From NCBI GenBank assembly GCA_027922465.2, contig BQMF02000277.1:372001-436000 (forward strand): a DNA stretch of 64,000 nt, in the 5' to 3' direction. Below are positions 35,257 through 48,572 of the stretch, in pieces. Source of the stretch: Turritopsis dohrnii (Eukaryota; Cnidaria; Hydrozoa; Anthoathecata; Oceaniidae). The first letter of the stretch is position 1; each line of letters opens with the position of its first letter. The translations under genes and the position numbers were made by a program. The notes under the pieces are model-generated. The model had not been told where the DNA came from. It was given only the letters and a program-made list of their open reading frames with translations, and did no database searches.

Positions 35257-38200
35257 TTAAATAGGTAACGATTTCGAGACTGTCTTTGTGCAACTCGAAG
35301 CAAATAATTTAGAAAAGAATTTCAAGCCAGTTGTTCCACCCGGTATATAGCTTAACACGTACCTAAAACAAAAAGGGCGTATTATCAAATAAAGATATAA
35401 AATTCACGCCCTGTAAGCGCTCTGACTGTGTCCAACATTCACCAAGGTTGATGCTGAACATCTCGCAGTTAAAAATTCTTTATCACACGATTGCAAGTAC
35501 TCTTTAGAAACATGCTGATGCTTTCTTAAAAACGCCACAACATCTTCGACATGAAGTTGCACGATTTTTTGAGTCTTGCAAATAAAATGATACATTAATT
35601 TATTCCAAAGTTTGTAAATGCTTGCATTACGCATGCTCGTCCCGACTTAAAACATTCTACCATCTCTCGTATCACAACGTGTCTCTCGTTCACTTTATTA
35701 ACAACGCTGTCGTTTAAGTCTAATGCTTATTCTTGTTGAATTAGTTAATAAACAAATTTTTGTTCCACCATGTTATATCTTATCTGGAAGAAATATTAAA
35801 CTGTAATGATGCGACTGAAAATATTCCCGAAGATGCAAGTACGAAATAACACATTTTTATGTGTGCATAATTATGACAATACTTACCAAGAAAGAGCAAC
35901 CATCTGCAAGGATGCAAATATCAATGTGATGGTGGTACTTTTCATCTGAAATGAACAAAGTTCACACTGCAATCAGCAATATATTGGAGAAACCAAGAGA
36001 AACGCTACTATTCGATGGGCAGAACACAATTCCAGTGACGAGAAATCGGAGCCATCAAAACATCTCGTCCAAAACTCCACACATAAAGTCACGTGGTCGA
36101 TCATTTCCAAAGCAAATAAAAACTCAAGGAAACGTAAAGTGCTTGAAACATTTCATATTAGAACAAAAAATCCATCTATTAACAATCACAAAGATATTAC
36201 AAGTCTTTGTTATTTAGAAACGGCATCACTTAGTTTTTATTACATTTTGTTTTTCCTAAATTGATTTTTAGCATTTCATCACTGCGTATTTTGTCTTTTA
36301 GGTTCTCCAGCCTCCCCTCCTTTTCATTTTCTTTATACTGATTCCCGTGGGTAATTTTATTTTATAACAGACCAATTATTCTACTGTAAATACTTGTATA
36401 AATGTTTTTAGATTGTAAAAGCTTCGTTAAAGCTTCATTAAAGAAAGAAAATATATGTTTTTAATGTCTTTTAAAATAATGTATATATTGATTTTTTGGC
36501 TGAATTTTTGACAAAGTTCACACCATAACAGACATATTAACTTTTGACAATAAAATTTCCGAAATGATTCCCTAAGTCTGAAAGGAATGCAAATTTTCAG
36601 TGTTTCACAACAAAACAAACGACGCCAAACAAGTTTAAGACCTGATGATCACACTTATCTTTGGGAGTTTTAATCTTGACCTTTGTTTATGCATTTGAGC
36701 AGGATCTTAGATATTTCTTTCAAATTCAAATTGTTGACTTTCAAACTGTGATCACATAAAAAATGATATAATTATATATATTTATAAATACAGAAAGGGA
36801 TTGAAAAAAGTAGATACTATACCACCATTGCTGAATAAAGAGTAGCTGATAGAGATCCAAAGTATGCACAGGTGAAAGGTAAACGATCATACGAGAAAAT
36901 ATGCTTCAAATGGTTAGCAGGACCCCAAAGGAATGCAAAGCTATAACATGAAAAACAACTATTCAAATCTAACACAAAAGACAAGATCATAGCATATTTA
37001 AATATTGAACTTAAGATGTGGGTTTTAAGGTGAGGTCTAAAGATATTGCATATGTGATGAGTAGTAGTAACTGCATTTAATCTCTGTAATTGGTTGGATG
37101 CAAGAGACCTAAAAACATTGACACCACACACACAAATTGGTGCATATGTAATTAGTGATTGGTGGTACACTGAAACACTAACGATATCTTAATTCAGATC
37201 AATCTTTCACTAAAAAGTTTTATTAAAAAAAAGAAGTGGCAATGAAAAGCGGAAAGGCATTCTTTTGGAACAGTTAGTACATTGGATGTTTAAAACAAAG
37301 ACATACCTTCCTATCATGAAGAAACTACCCATGGTATATGTCAAAATGAACTTTCTCATCTTAAGAACAAGTACTGGAGCTAGAAGACCAGCCTAAATCC
37401 GAGAAGCAACAATGACTACATAACTTTCAATAAAAAGATTACACGCTGTCACTGATGAACTTCAAGTCTTGAACAATTTCATTACCTTTATGAAACAAAT
37501 TAAACCAAGTAGTAGAAATGTAAAAAATCCCACAATTCTTTGTGTTTTACTCTAAAATAGCACAAATGTTTATTCAGTGAGTAAACCGAGGATTTCTCTG
37601 TAAGCTGTTCCACTAATATTCAAACAGCAGTTAATACTAATCTTTTCACAATTTTATAAACATTTTCCATGTATTTCGTATGTTCTGCAGTCACAAATCA
37701 GGTTTGAAATGTCTCTAAAACCTTAAGTGTCGTATTAAAGGCAAAAGAATTGGAACCACAGTTTTCTCCTTTTAAAAATGCCATGCGTGCGGTGAAACAC
37801 ACTTGTAAAATTTCCTATGTGTGCGATTAAAATTGCATGCATCATCGTACCTTACCAGTGCGATCACATGTTGCTCGAAATTTACGCGCGTGCGATCTGA
37901 TATTTTACGTGATTGGAAAATGTAATAATAATAATTTGACAACTGTAATACCATTGCGTAATAATCTTTGTTTGTTTCTACGGATTATTAAGAAACGAAA
38001 GGAAAGAGTGAATATTCCACTTTGGAAATCATTTCTAAATAGAAATAGGTGATTGTAGTAAATTCCGCAGCATTTGTTAACTCATTAAAATCATACGCTA
38101 TTATGCCCACAAACAAAGGATTTTTTCATACGTTGATGACAAATTGGCCCGTGCGATTAAATGTACGCCTAGGACTTTTGACGCATGACAGCGCGTGTGC

Positions 38201-38445
38201 GTGCGATCGCACTCGTCAAAAGGAGAAGACTGGAACCATTGATAATTCCAAAAAAACATATATACCAAACTTGGTAGCCATTGATCATTTGTAACTTCAG
38301 CATCGTCATTTTTACCGAACCAGTACGACATTGTCTCTTCTTCTTCTTCTTTTTTATCATCAACTTTCTGAATCTCTGAGGCTACTTCTTCAACATTATT
38401 CAATTTTCCTTTAATGTATCCGCTAACAGATGGAAGAGATGGCAT
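35257..38445 (-). CDS. SFT2 domain-containing vesicle transport protein (SFT2D3-like)
   Basis: Six exons (complement): 38445-38266, 37551-37486, 37392-37307, 36940-36823, 35945-35887, 35362-35257. They join in phase to 204 residues. SFT2 proteins are four-pass membrane proteins of the Golgi/endosome system, implicated in vesicle fusion with the Golgi. Visible here: an acidic cytosolic N-terminus with a KKEEEEE run, then SKTQRIVGFFTFLLLG (TM1), APVLVLKMRKFILTYTMGS (TM2), FLWGPANHLKHIFSYDR loop, AYFGSLSATLYSAMV (TM3), TTITLIFASLQMVALSWYVL (TM4) and SYIPGGTTGLKFF, ending in SLPI. The WGP..HLK and SYIPGG..GLKF blocks are family signatures. Length agrees with human SFT2D3 (215). The 38266-37551 intron holds a GC-rich gcgtgcgatcgcac repeat like that at 24.3 kb. 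Confidence 0.9.
37780..38220. repeat. cgtgcgat-rich repeat inside an SFT2 intron
   Basis: Several copies of gtgcgatt/gcgtgcgatc and a terminal gcgtgcgatcgcac palindrome resemble the right end of the 23.4-24.3-kb element. Probably a diverged member of the same family; boundaries not resolved. Confidence 0.4.
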
Positions 38446-39639
38446 TGGATAAAAGCTGAAACATGCACTAGTATTTTTAACGTTATCTAAAACATCAAAA
38501 CAATAACTTCCAAAGTACAGTATATACTATACTGACAGTTATAAATTTCCTCCTTCACTAAGAATGTTCATTTTTGTATATATTTATGTATAACCAGTAA
38601 GAGGCTGGATAGACACAATGTGTTTATCCATGTCATGATATTTAGGTGATGAGATAAGGAGGACCATGAAACATGATGCAATACAAGCACCAGAAAATTG
38701 AAAACATAAGCTATTTCAAATTGGAACTTTCTGATGTTACTGGGGAAATACTTTTAACTTCTCAAATCTTCTCGAAACTTTGACATAGAACACTACCAAA
38801 AGTACATGATGTTTCATTTCTGATTCTTTATTACAAAAAAATCCATGACCTTTCGTTGAAAGGACATGCAGTGTTGACTAATTTCTTTGTCATATCTGAA
38901 AGTCTTGTTTTAGACAAAAAAAAATGTTTAGGGGTTAACCAAAGTGGTGCTCAAATCTATTCTGCTAGCTCAGTGATGTTTACATTCAAGTAAATCCCTA
39001 TATCTACATTATAAAACATAAAAAAGATCCTGAGAAGCACCACACAAAAAATTCAAAATAAAACTTCATCAAACATTCAACTTTCAGGATCTTTCCATAA
39101 TAATGTTAACTTTTGAGAATTTCTGTTAATTCTGTAGAAATCATAATCAACAAAAAAGTTATCTAAAGGTGGGTTAGTGGAAAAAGGGCAACAAAGCAAA
39201 AAACTGACCACATGCTTGTGTACATACAGTGTGTCAAAACCATCCTTTGAGCTGTGACTCATACAACAAATATCACCCAAAGAGTTCAAATCATAGGGCG
39301 TGCTCAATCAATGCAAAGCTTTGGTTCCAAGCAAACAAAAAAAAACAAAGCAATTAAAATACCATAACTGGAAGTTACTACCAAGTGATTAAAAGTGGCA
39401 TACACTGTTGAATTTCAGTCATTACAAAAGGAGGATCAGAGCAATAAATAGAACACAACTCGTTAAAGGGGAATTCGGAGCCATCAAAACACCTACAACT
39501 AAACCCGGATCATGTATTCACGTGGAAAATTCTTTTGTCCGCACCATCAAACGCACATGAAAGGCGAAATCTTAAAGCCCCAATTATTGCTATTAAAAGA
39601 CCAACTTTAAACAATGAGATTGAAACAAAGGTTTTACAT
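38446..39639. other. Intergenic, no gene seen
   Basis: Upstream of the SFT2 start. AT-rich without supported exons or clear repeats. Confidence 0.4.
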
Positions 39640-40005
39640 TTATTTCGACACAGTGTGACGTAGCTTTAATTCTTTTATTTGTAAATAAAGAAAACGCAAT
39701 AAAACACTGCGATTCCTCATTTTAAGCTTTGTAAATAAAACAATAATTTTAGAAACAAATTTATACTTGTAGCACTGATGATGATTAAATAAATCGAAAA
39801 GCTTCTGCTTAAAATATATTTGTCTAATATTCATACCATATTCATACCATGGCATTAAGTTATTAAACATAGCATGCTTTAATTTAGGGTTTTTTCCTCT
39901 GTATTGTTCGAAATAAATAGGAAAACTTTTTAAAAACTGTATTTCTTGTTTGTATTTTGACCAACTTGTTTCTGTAATGTAGGACTTGTCTCCTTTTTGA
40001 ATCAT
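39640..40005 (-). other. Unidentified 121-codon ORF overlapping a dispersed repeat
   Basis: Opens with ATG at 40005 and is free of stops to 39640. It is rich in K, F, Y and L ([33 protein letters not shown]). Part of it is repeated at 21.93-21.98 kb with conserved reading potential, so it is more likely a transposon protein fragment than a host gene. No domain recognised. Confidence 0.35.
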
Positions 40006-40009
40006 GGAA

Positions 40010-40140
40010 ATTGCATTCGCGAAAGCTAATTTAATTCTCGCGAAACATAGTCAAATTGGTCATTCGCGAAAGTTAATTCTCGCGAAATATAGTCAACTGG
40101 GCCATTTGCGAAAGTAAATTCCCAAAATTTCGCGATTTTT
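40010..40140. repeat. Tandem-like cgcgaaa/attcgcgaaag repeat
   Basis: The unit gcgaaagytaattctcgcgaaayatagtcaa occurs about three times with variation. Related cgcga/aattt blocks occur at 20.2 and 22.1 kb. Confidence 0.65.
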
Positions 40141-40419
40141 TCACCAGCGATGGTAAACTGTTCCGCAACGACAGCTCAATTACCAATAGGAAGCAAAATA
40201 GTCAGATAGTCAATGAATTTCCACTCTCCAGCTATAAACCTTCCACCATTCAGAGTTAACACAGCAGCCCCTGTGTAAAAAGTGTCAATGTTTTTCTTTC
40301 TTTATTTTGGCTTCCAAACGGGGAATGTATACCTCACCAGATTTTAAGACAACTTCCACCACAATAGTTTTGGCTCTCGCTTATCACACATCGCATCATC
40401 ATGTACAATCTCATCAGGA

Positions 40420-40442
40420 GGGGGGGGGGGGGGGGGGGGGGG
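40420..40442. repeat. 23-base G homopolymer
   Basis: An uninterrupted G run in an AT-rich interval, potentially G-quadruplex-forming and prone to sequencing or assembly length error. Confidence 0.9.
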
Positions 40443-40771
40443 TGGATCTAGGATTTTTTAAGGGTTAGGCAATTTTTTTTTGCCAAACACGCGCAAGGGC
40501 GCAATCGATTAAATTTACGCCAGTTTACTTTTCGAAATGTCAAAAATATTAACTCGAATTCATTCGTCCTGACGACAAGGAGTGTTATAATGCAAGCCTG
40601 TATTGTTGCACTAATGGGATAAGGGAAATAAACAAAAGAAAACTAATCGAGTGTGAATATAATGTATTGAACTACGTTATATAGGCCACAAAACAATATT
40701 TTCTGCCAGATTGGAGGTTAAGTAAATAACCAATAAATTACTTCATCTGTTATCTTCTTCATTTGGGATTA

Positions 40772-41325
40772 CCTTATCGGCCTTTTTTACGCCGGCCCTA
40801 ATTTAACGCCGGCCTTTTTTACGCCGGCCCTTATTCCGCCACCCCAAGATTTTGCCTTAACCCCACTTAGAGCCGTTATTTACGCCTCAAAAGTAAAAAA
40901 GAAAAAAAAATTTTAAGCACTATTTTTCGCTTTTTCTGTTCAAATTTTATCTTATATTACAAATGTCTTCTAATATATATCATCTAATACATCGTAAGAA
41001 TTAATCTATTACAGTTATTTCGTCCTCTTTTTCATTAATGCTTTCATTATTTTCTCTAATTCCCTCATCGCCATCTGATTCTACCTCTATTTCTGCTCAA
41101 CTTCTCCTTCATCTGATTCTTCATTGTCTCCAAAAAGTTCTTTCACATCTAAAGTTTGTTTCATTTTTTCAAATCTAAATTTCAACTTTAAAAAATAACG
41201 CCGATTTTTTGAAAAATTTCCATTTTTTGGCCCTTTTTACGCCTGCCCTTTTTACGCCGGCCCTTTTAACGCCGCGCATCAAAATTAACGCCACATTAGG
41301 GCCGGCGTAAAAAGGGCCGATAAGG
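40772..41325. mobile_element. 554-bp MITE with CCTTATCGGCC termini and TA duplication
   Basis: CCTTATCGGCC..TTTTTACGCC at the left end is matched inverted at the right end; both are flanked by TA (40770-71 and 41326-27). The subterminal regions repeat acgccggccctt several times. The interior carries a minus-strand acidic coding remnant (see 41003-41165). Likely a nonautonomous Tc1/mariner-pogo element. Confidence 0.85.
41003..41165 (-). pseudogene. Acidic C-terminal remnant of a transposase-like ORF
   Basis: On the minus strand the frame KMKQTLDVKELFGDNEESDE is followed, after a frame change near 41095, by ESDGDEGIRENNES and KEDEITVID, ending in TAA at 41003. A strongly acidic tail just inside the terminal repeat is usual for pogo/Tigger transposases. 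Too short for firm identification. Confidence 0.35.
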
Positions 41326-41327
41326 TA

Positions 41328-42323
41328 GTAAAAGCGCTTACAATTCCCCATATCGAGCTACGAACACTATTGACAAAAGCGGACGAGAGGGTGTGGTGGC
41401 TATATAACAACAACCGTTTCTTCATTTGTAGTACGCCAAGTTTAACGCTAACGGTGGAGTGCTTTAGAATTTTCCACTTGTTTGTCGTTTGTAAAAAAAT
41501 CATCTCATTTTTCTACTTCAGCTGAGTTTTAAAACAGTTATATTCTTCAAAGACTTGTCGGAGGTGGAGCTTAAACACAGTCAAAATTTGTGTAGGAGAG
41601 TTTTGTCATTTTTCCGGAAAAGAACTATTTTGAAAGTGTTCGAGAAGCAAGCAAGGAAGTAAGTTAACCTTTCAGAAACCCACGGAACGGCAATTATTGA
41701 GGTTGTGATCATTTTGAGAGAACTCTCTTCCGAACTCTTGTAAAGCGGGCGTTTTTCTTTCAATTTACAAACTTTGAGGGAACATCCATCTCAGCAGATA
41801 ACATAAGCAGGACAATATAGAGAAGCAAATAGTTTAGTTCCCTTTGAATGCTATCCATCAACGTTAAGCGTTACAACGTTAAGAAACTGCTGCCTGGTCT
41901 GCATTATTCACATCACTTTTTTAAGCGCTCATTATAATATTCTATTGCAGGGTAAACAATGGTTTAAGATTTGAAATCCATAAAGACGGAACTATATTTC
42001 GAGTTACATAACAAACAATCCGGGAATTTTTTGAAAAACAAAATTCTGAAATGACTATTTATTTGAAATTCTTTGTATTGACTTAAAATGAAAATCGAAA
42101 AATGTTCTTTATACATTTACATGACCTTTGCCTTTTTCTGTTGTTGGACATCGATCTTCGTTAGCAGCAGTAATTGAAACACTAAGAACTACTATCACCA
42201 GTCAATTCTTTTCGAACGAAAATCCTAGCTTATCATGCTCAACAAATGTCAAAAATAAATTCAACACTATCTCGAATACCCATGAAGTTTATGGGATCAT
42301 ATTATTAATCTCCTGTAAAGGGA
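41328..42323. other. Non-coding interval downstream of the claudin-like gene
   Basis: No supported exon. TTTATT near 42057 could be a minus-strand poly(A) signal for the claudin-like gene. Confidence 0.35.
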
Positions 42324-43699
42324 TCAAGACAACATCATCATCTCATCATCTCGTCGCGTTGAATGGTATGGGTTCGGTGCTCTTACACACATTAATATCA
42401 CCGACAGCAAAAACGCGAAAAAAGCAGCACCAGTCCCTCCGTAAATACTATAAAACGCCCATCCAAGATTATCGCTGGATATCTTTGTTAACGCCCATGC
42501 AACTGAAAACGAGCACGCCCCGACTAAAAGAAGGAAGCAACAGTTAAACATTGAATTCACTTCCCAAGTAAATAATTCAAAAAGAAATATAAGGTAATGA
42601 TATTCAATATCATATATGTACTATGTACATAGACATATGAAAAGCTTTGTGCTGATTTTTAACAGCAAAATAAATTTGTTTTTAATAAATATACGGCGTT
42701 TGTAGCTAATGCATGAACTTTAAAAAGTAGTTTTTCGAGATGACAAACTCATTGTCGTATCATCGTTTCTTATGTAAAAGAAGTAGTACTGTACCTCCAA
42801 GAAATGTGACAATTGTCTCCACCAACACCAAGCATTTGCTTGGATATTTCTGACACAAAGTTGCAATAATCAAGTTGATAGAAGTCAGGAAGCACGAGGC
42901 AGCCGCACATAATCCAACAAGAACCATATCGTATTCTGCATAATTACAAACATCAAAATTTAATATCGCCGTTGAAATCATTAGAAATATTGATGGTCTA
43001 TGCACTATTGAAACGAGTTAAATTTCTAACCTTTGTGAGAGGAAAACTGAAATAAATCATCTCGACCAGTGCATTTACTTGCAGAAAATTTACTGTTGTT
43101 ACATGTTCGCCACAGGCCTATCAAAGAAAATTTGTTTTAAAGCTCGAGTCAATTGTACTAGTCAATTGTCATTTACATTTTTCGACTTAATAGCTATCAC
43201 GTTTGCTAAAATACTTTGAGAAATTAAATGCAATTACAGAATTGCAAGCAATCTCTTCTTTAGTGATTTTATGCTCCTGTGATGAAGGACTTGCATCAAA
43301 ATTTGCCAAATAATGTTAATCAACGATAATTTCATCTGTCATTTGTCCCGAGGGTTATTATCTTTGATAAACGTAGAAGTACTTTCAACATCGTCACAAA
43401 TTTCTTCAGCAGGGAAAGTTTAAGAAGGTCTGTGTCAAAGCCACACTCAACAATACATAAAAGCATGGTCGGTTGATTTTTCAAACCCAGAACCTCAGGA
43501 GATCTTTCTCAACAAACTGTATTTCAATGGAATTGCTTTGGATATCTGACAAGGGTGAAGACGTACCTTTTTTCTCTTGATAAATATTTGCATCAATCAC
43601 CCACCAATAATCGACCACCGCCGCTGTCACCGCACCAGCGATTGCCAGCACCAGAAGCACCAACACAACACTTTGGAGCAATCGGAAACAACAGCTCAT
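42324..43699 (-). CDS. Claudin/PMP22-family four-pass membrane protein
   Basis: Four exons (complement): 43699-43567, 43117-43031, 42935-42795, 42559-42324, in phase, 198 residues. The start chosen is the ATG at 43699, followed by SCCFRLLQSVVLVLLVLAIA (TM1). The frame is open further upstream, so an earlier start is possible. The first extracellular loop has DYWWVID and then GLWRTC plus a second Cys ten residues on, the W-GLW-C-C signature of claudins, EMP/PMP22 and related tetraspans. TM2 is VLVGLCAAASCFLTSINLII, TM3 starts in exon 3 and crosses to MFNCCFLLLVGACSFSVAW, TM4 is GAAFFAFLLSVILMCV. The short tail ends DEMMMLS, without an obvious PDZ-binding YV. Role: cell-cell junction or membrane organisation by family; which subfamily cannot be told. 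Confidence 0.85.
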
Positions 43700-46055
43700 T
43701 TTTTTACTTTTTTTTGTTTTGTTGCTATAGAATAAAAAAATCATGGCAACTGAAACTTGTTGTTGTTCTAAACTACGAACATCAGTTTTCTTTAAGGCCC
43801 TAGCTTTCTTGGTAGAAAAAAATAATAGATTTTTATTAGGTCTTTTAGATTTCAAGACAGCTTGAACCACACAACACAATACGTTTTACGAGCGTCCTGA
43901 GTTTTTGTATAATTGTTTAAAGATGACAGATTCTTTAGCAGATTCGCCGATGATCGCTTAATCTCATCGAAACGATCACGCACTCTTTTTGCTGCTACTG
44001 TGCGGTTCAATTTCACATCATGTAAACCCACCTATATAAAGTGTGGAGAAATACTTTCATTTCCAGTGTGTTTATCTAACAAGATGACATCTGAATGAGC
44101 GAGACAATAACCACACAGAATTTACAAAGAAGTAACAAAGACATGTAGATAGAATTCAGACAAGCCTACAATTTTTATTTCCTGGTAGCTTCACGACAAA
44201 AGATACAAGAAAAGCGAATATCATTTAACGTGTTTTAACAGACGTGATTCGTTTCACAAGTAAACATAGAATTCAGTCTGTCTTAAAATTTCACTATAAA
44301 CCTGGAGCTAATACGTATCGTAGTCAAAACTCACATAACTTAAAACTGAAGTTCGATACTAAAAACCTTTATAATTTTAAAATCTTATATTTGATTTTGA
44401 AAGTTCGTTTTTTAATGCATAAAGAGTTTTCAAATGTGATTATATAATTAGGTATCTTCTTACCGCCATATAAATATCAAAGAGGATCATGAAAACTTTA
44501 CTTGAAACCTCAGAAAGTTTTTCAGAGAAAAGAAGTTATGTTGAATGGTTGTCGTAATGAAGTGTCATGAAGTATGTTTGTTTGCCTTGAGAAAACAAAA
44601 CGTTCATCTTGTTCAAAAGCAATTTACAACAGAAAATCCTTGACAACTACTCGAATCCTCACTTACGCAAATCCCACAAACGTAAAAAATTATGTGCAGT
44701 AGGATTGTTTCTGAAGGCTTTTTCGTCATAATAACAAAATAAATTCTTGATTATTTCAAAATTAGAAGAACAATTTGGAGTTCTCCAGAATAAACTCTTA
44801 AACTTCAATTCTTTACAACATCGAAATAAAGGTCTATTTACATTTTCTAAAATCGAAACAAATTAATACACCGTTGAAGCATTGTATATTACCTTTTATT
44901 ACCTTTGAAGAATCATCAAATAATTTTTTATATATATGATCTATAAAATGAATTCTTCTCCAACCTGATTCTTTACATATATATATTTTTTGATCTGAAA
45001 CGCTATTAATGCATTATTTATCTTTCAGAAGTTTAGATAACAAAAAGATTGTCGTGAATTTTAAATCAGATGAATACTCTGTATACATTACACAAAGGTT
45101 TTCCACATTAACACATATCATTTCCGCTACCTTTTAGAAAAACACTCGCCATGCTTACAATTTCTGTTTTGAAATGCTAGCGATTATTAAAATCGAAGCC
45201 TGTCAGTCGGATCCTTTTCTAAAACAGGGGGTTAGAAACCATAAGCCATCGTCTTTTATGATTTTAATCGCTTCGACAAATATATACGATTATCACCATG
45301 ACAACCGCTGTCTCCACCTTTCAACCGATCGTTCAAGTGATATGACTCGTAAAAATGTTTAACTGTTGGTATTTGACACTCAGCCAATACCAACTCACAA
45401 AAACAAAGATAAACACAAAACTATCCTAACCAACGACAAATATTTGTTTACATAACGTAAATCGAATTACGAAAATTCAATTTCTCATTTCACTGGATTC
45501 ACAACAAATTCATAAAAAAAAACTGTAGCTATACTTGTTTACTATTAATCTTTGTTTTGTTTTTTTCCTTCTTTTTTCTTTCTTAATCTTATGAATGCCA
45601 ACTGTGTTGTAAGCATGTAATCCTAAAGTGATTAGTTATAACAGAAAGTATACTTAAAAAGGGAATATGATAAGACTCAATTTAAATCATTATGTTTAAA
45701 CTGTGGTTTCCAAGTGATTACATTCAGTTTCGTATTCACAATTACGCACAAAGTTTGTGCATCAATAATCCATGACAAATGATCAATTTCCAATTTTGTG
45801 AAAATATATGAACATCGGACATGTATGGTTTTAACCTATCACAGTTCACATTACTTTTGCTTCTGTTGAAAAACGTTTTCTTTCTAAATTTTCTTATTGT
45901 CTTGATCTTCTATCGTCAAATAACCTAATAGAGAGGGCGATTAGTACCTGATGTTTTGCTAAGAAGGATTTAGAAGCTACTGACGTTGCGAATGACGTCT
46001 TAGATTTTATCCATGATGGAGAGCTTATCCAAGTGGATTGAATGACGTTGTTATT

Positions 46056-46150
46056 GGAATAACTTTCACATTGTCATAGCTGTTGGGATAACTTTCACAT
46101 TGTCATAGTTGTTGAGATAACTTTCACATTGTCATAGCTGTTGGGATAAC
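46056..46150. repeat. 29-bp tandem repeat, 3.3 copies
   Basis: The unit GGGATAACTTTCACATTGTC followed by atagctgtt repeats at 46056, 46085 and 46114 with one or two substitutions each and a partial fourth copy. Confidence 0.9.
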
Positions 46151-47938
46151 CTGGTCTGACGTTGAACTACGCAACCCCCTTCTCTTGAGGTGGCTCTGAC
46201 AAGCCACCAGTCTGTCAAAGGAATACTATTATCTCTCTGTTAAAGCAATAATAGTGTACCTTAAAGTCACAATAATTTTCGCGACTTTCGCGACATTTTG
46301 TGCTCGCGACTTTTAAATATTTTAAGTATTTCGCAAGTCTCCAGCTATTCTTCTCATTTCCGGAAAGGTGAACCCTGAAGAATTGAAAAAAGTAGGTGCA
46401 TTTTCATAAGTTTATCAATTCGTACCTATATGTCATGTAGTTGCTACGCAACCGTCACATCTGAAAATTAATCCCTCGAGAACCTAAGTCTATATTAGCT
46501 ATAGAAATGTACTCTTCAGGTCTATAGATCCTAAAAGAAAAACAGAAGAAAATCCTACATATTCAGTAAAAACACGTAAAAACACTTTTCGTGTGATTAG
46601 AAACATTAACTTAATCGGTGCTCACAAGAAGACAATGTTCTAGCTTTTTTTGCATGATTGTTCGACATGATTGTATATTCGTGCTAGTGGCAAGGAAAAC
46701 GGTTAAACTGTTTCATAAAGTTACACGCTTTTTTTATGAAACCGGTGAAAATGAAATCCTTATTTTTCGAAACATTTGTAGCCTCTTGTGTTGTTATATT
46801 GTTCTTAGGAGGCAAATCACAATTCTGTCAATTCGTTTAACGCCGGACGTCAATTAAATTAACGTCGGACATAACGTAGGCGTCAAAACCTTGAAAAAAT
46901 GACAATACAATTAAGTTTTTACGATTTTCTTGGCTTGGTTGGCGAGCAGAAATGTACATGGAATAAATTAAGACCATCTGTCTTAATGAAATGATGATTT
47001 GTTTAACATAAGAGCCTATTTACATTAGGTGCTTTCATTCAAAAAACTGTTTGAGAATTTCTATTGTGGTGAAAGCTTTTCACGACAAGTAAGTATTGCT
47101 TTTATTGAATTTAGTCCGTTAATGTTGATTGATACATTTATAGAAGTTTTGATCGAAAAGGATAAGACGCCATCTAATTGCTTACACGAAACATAATAAA
47201 ATGTTTTTTTCAAAATATAATAGGATCTCTTTCACGTTATCAGGTTTGAATATGATTACTGTTGACATTGACAATCAATATTGACGTGTAGATTTCAGAA
47301 GTGACTCAATAGCTTGATATATTTTTGTGAAAAAATATATTTCATTCGCTTAAAAACAGATTTTATATTTGGATAAAACAAATTGTGAGCTGATTATACT
47401 TCAAAAAGGAGAGCGTATAATTATTGCTTTCGTCTAATTGGAATCGAGACAATAAAACCACATCTAATTTTGGATTTTTTCTGTGGTGTGTAGTGGTTTT
47501 CGTTTTGGTTTCAATTTAGCACATGTTTCACAGCTTTGTTTGTAATCAACTCCACCATAGAGCTTCTTTGATGGCAAAAAAACTCCATTGTAGCTCTAAA
47601 TCAAAATTAACATGAAACCCAGGGTCTCTTGTCAAAAATGATTTATGTAGAGAATGGAAATCCATTTATCAAGTTCTCAAGTTCTTTCCACTTCTTCTCA
47701 ACAGTCAGGGAAATAAGAATAGAAAACAACAATTATGGAAGAATTGCTTCTTTCGTCTTGGTTGGTATCACAAACGTATCATTTATACTTAATCAAACGT
47801 ATCATTTACACTTAATCTCCTTTATGGCGACTAGCCGGCAGCGAAAAACACCCCAATCAATCAAAAAACATTAAGAATGCTAACAAACTATTTACTCAAA
47901 GAAAACTAAAAAGTTTGCGATACTCAAAGCCAAGTGAC

Positions 47939-47955
47939 GAGAGAGAGAGAGAGAG
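47939..47955. repeat. (GA)n microsatellite
   Basis: About eight GA units. Confidence 0.85.
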
Positions 47956-48572
47956 CTGGTTGTGAACCAGATCCGACTTATATACAAGTCGGAATGTGCA
48001 TGCGCTGACTCGCTCCCCCAAGCATCCGACATTGATGCAGAATACGCAAAGAAACTCTGTTTCCATTATCTGCGATAGTGGAAATAACGCTTAAGTTGAT
48101 GTTGTTTGCAGACAAACGAACTTTCTCAGACAAAACGAATGCTTAGTAAACAAATGAGTAATATATTGAATTAATTATTTGACCACATCGACATTTCAAT
48201 GTCAAACATGTCAATTTCTAACCCAGATTCCTCTTATAATAGCGAATATATGTCTCTGCAGACTGGGTTTGAGGTTCGTCAAAATATTTAGAAAACAATT
48301 ATATCTTCAGCCTGCATGATGTCTGAAACTCAATATTTTGTAACTGGTTAAAGGTTAAAGTCACTTTCGTATTTAAGTTTTTACTGGCAACATCGCTATT
48401 TAAAAGTTTCAAATTATTACGGATTGTAAAATCATCAATGTAAACGTAGTATTAATTGCACCCTCCACATTTCTACGACTTTTAATCTTTACGCCCTTCA
48501 CACCTTTCGTCTTCAAAGATGCAGATAACAGAAAAAATGTTTTGTCTTAAAAATTCCTCTATTTATACAATA

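Noticed and set aside
35404..35634. 76-codon minus-strand ORF between SFT2 exons 5 and 6
   Set aside because: Lies in an intron, does not fit the phase of either neighbour and has no recognisable motif.
42128..42547. 139-codon plus-strand ORF
   Set aside because: Antisense to the last claudin-like exon, whose frame has membrane segments and correct splice phase.
46056..46150. CRISPR array
   Set aside because: Contiguous 29-bp tandem copies without spacers, in a eukaryotic genome.
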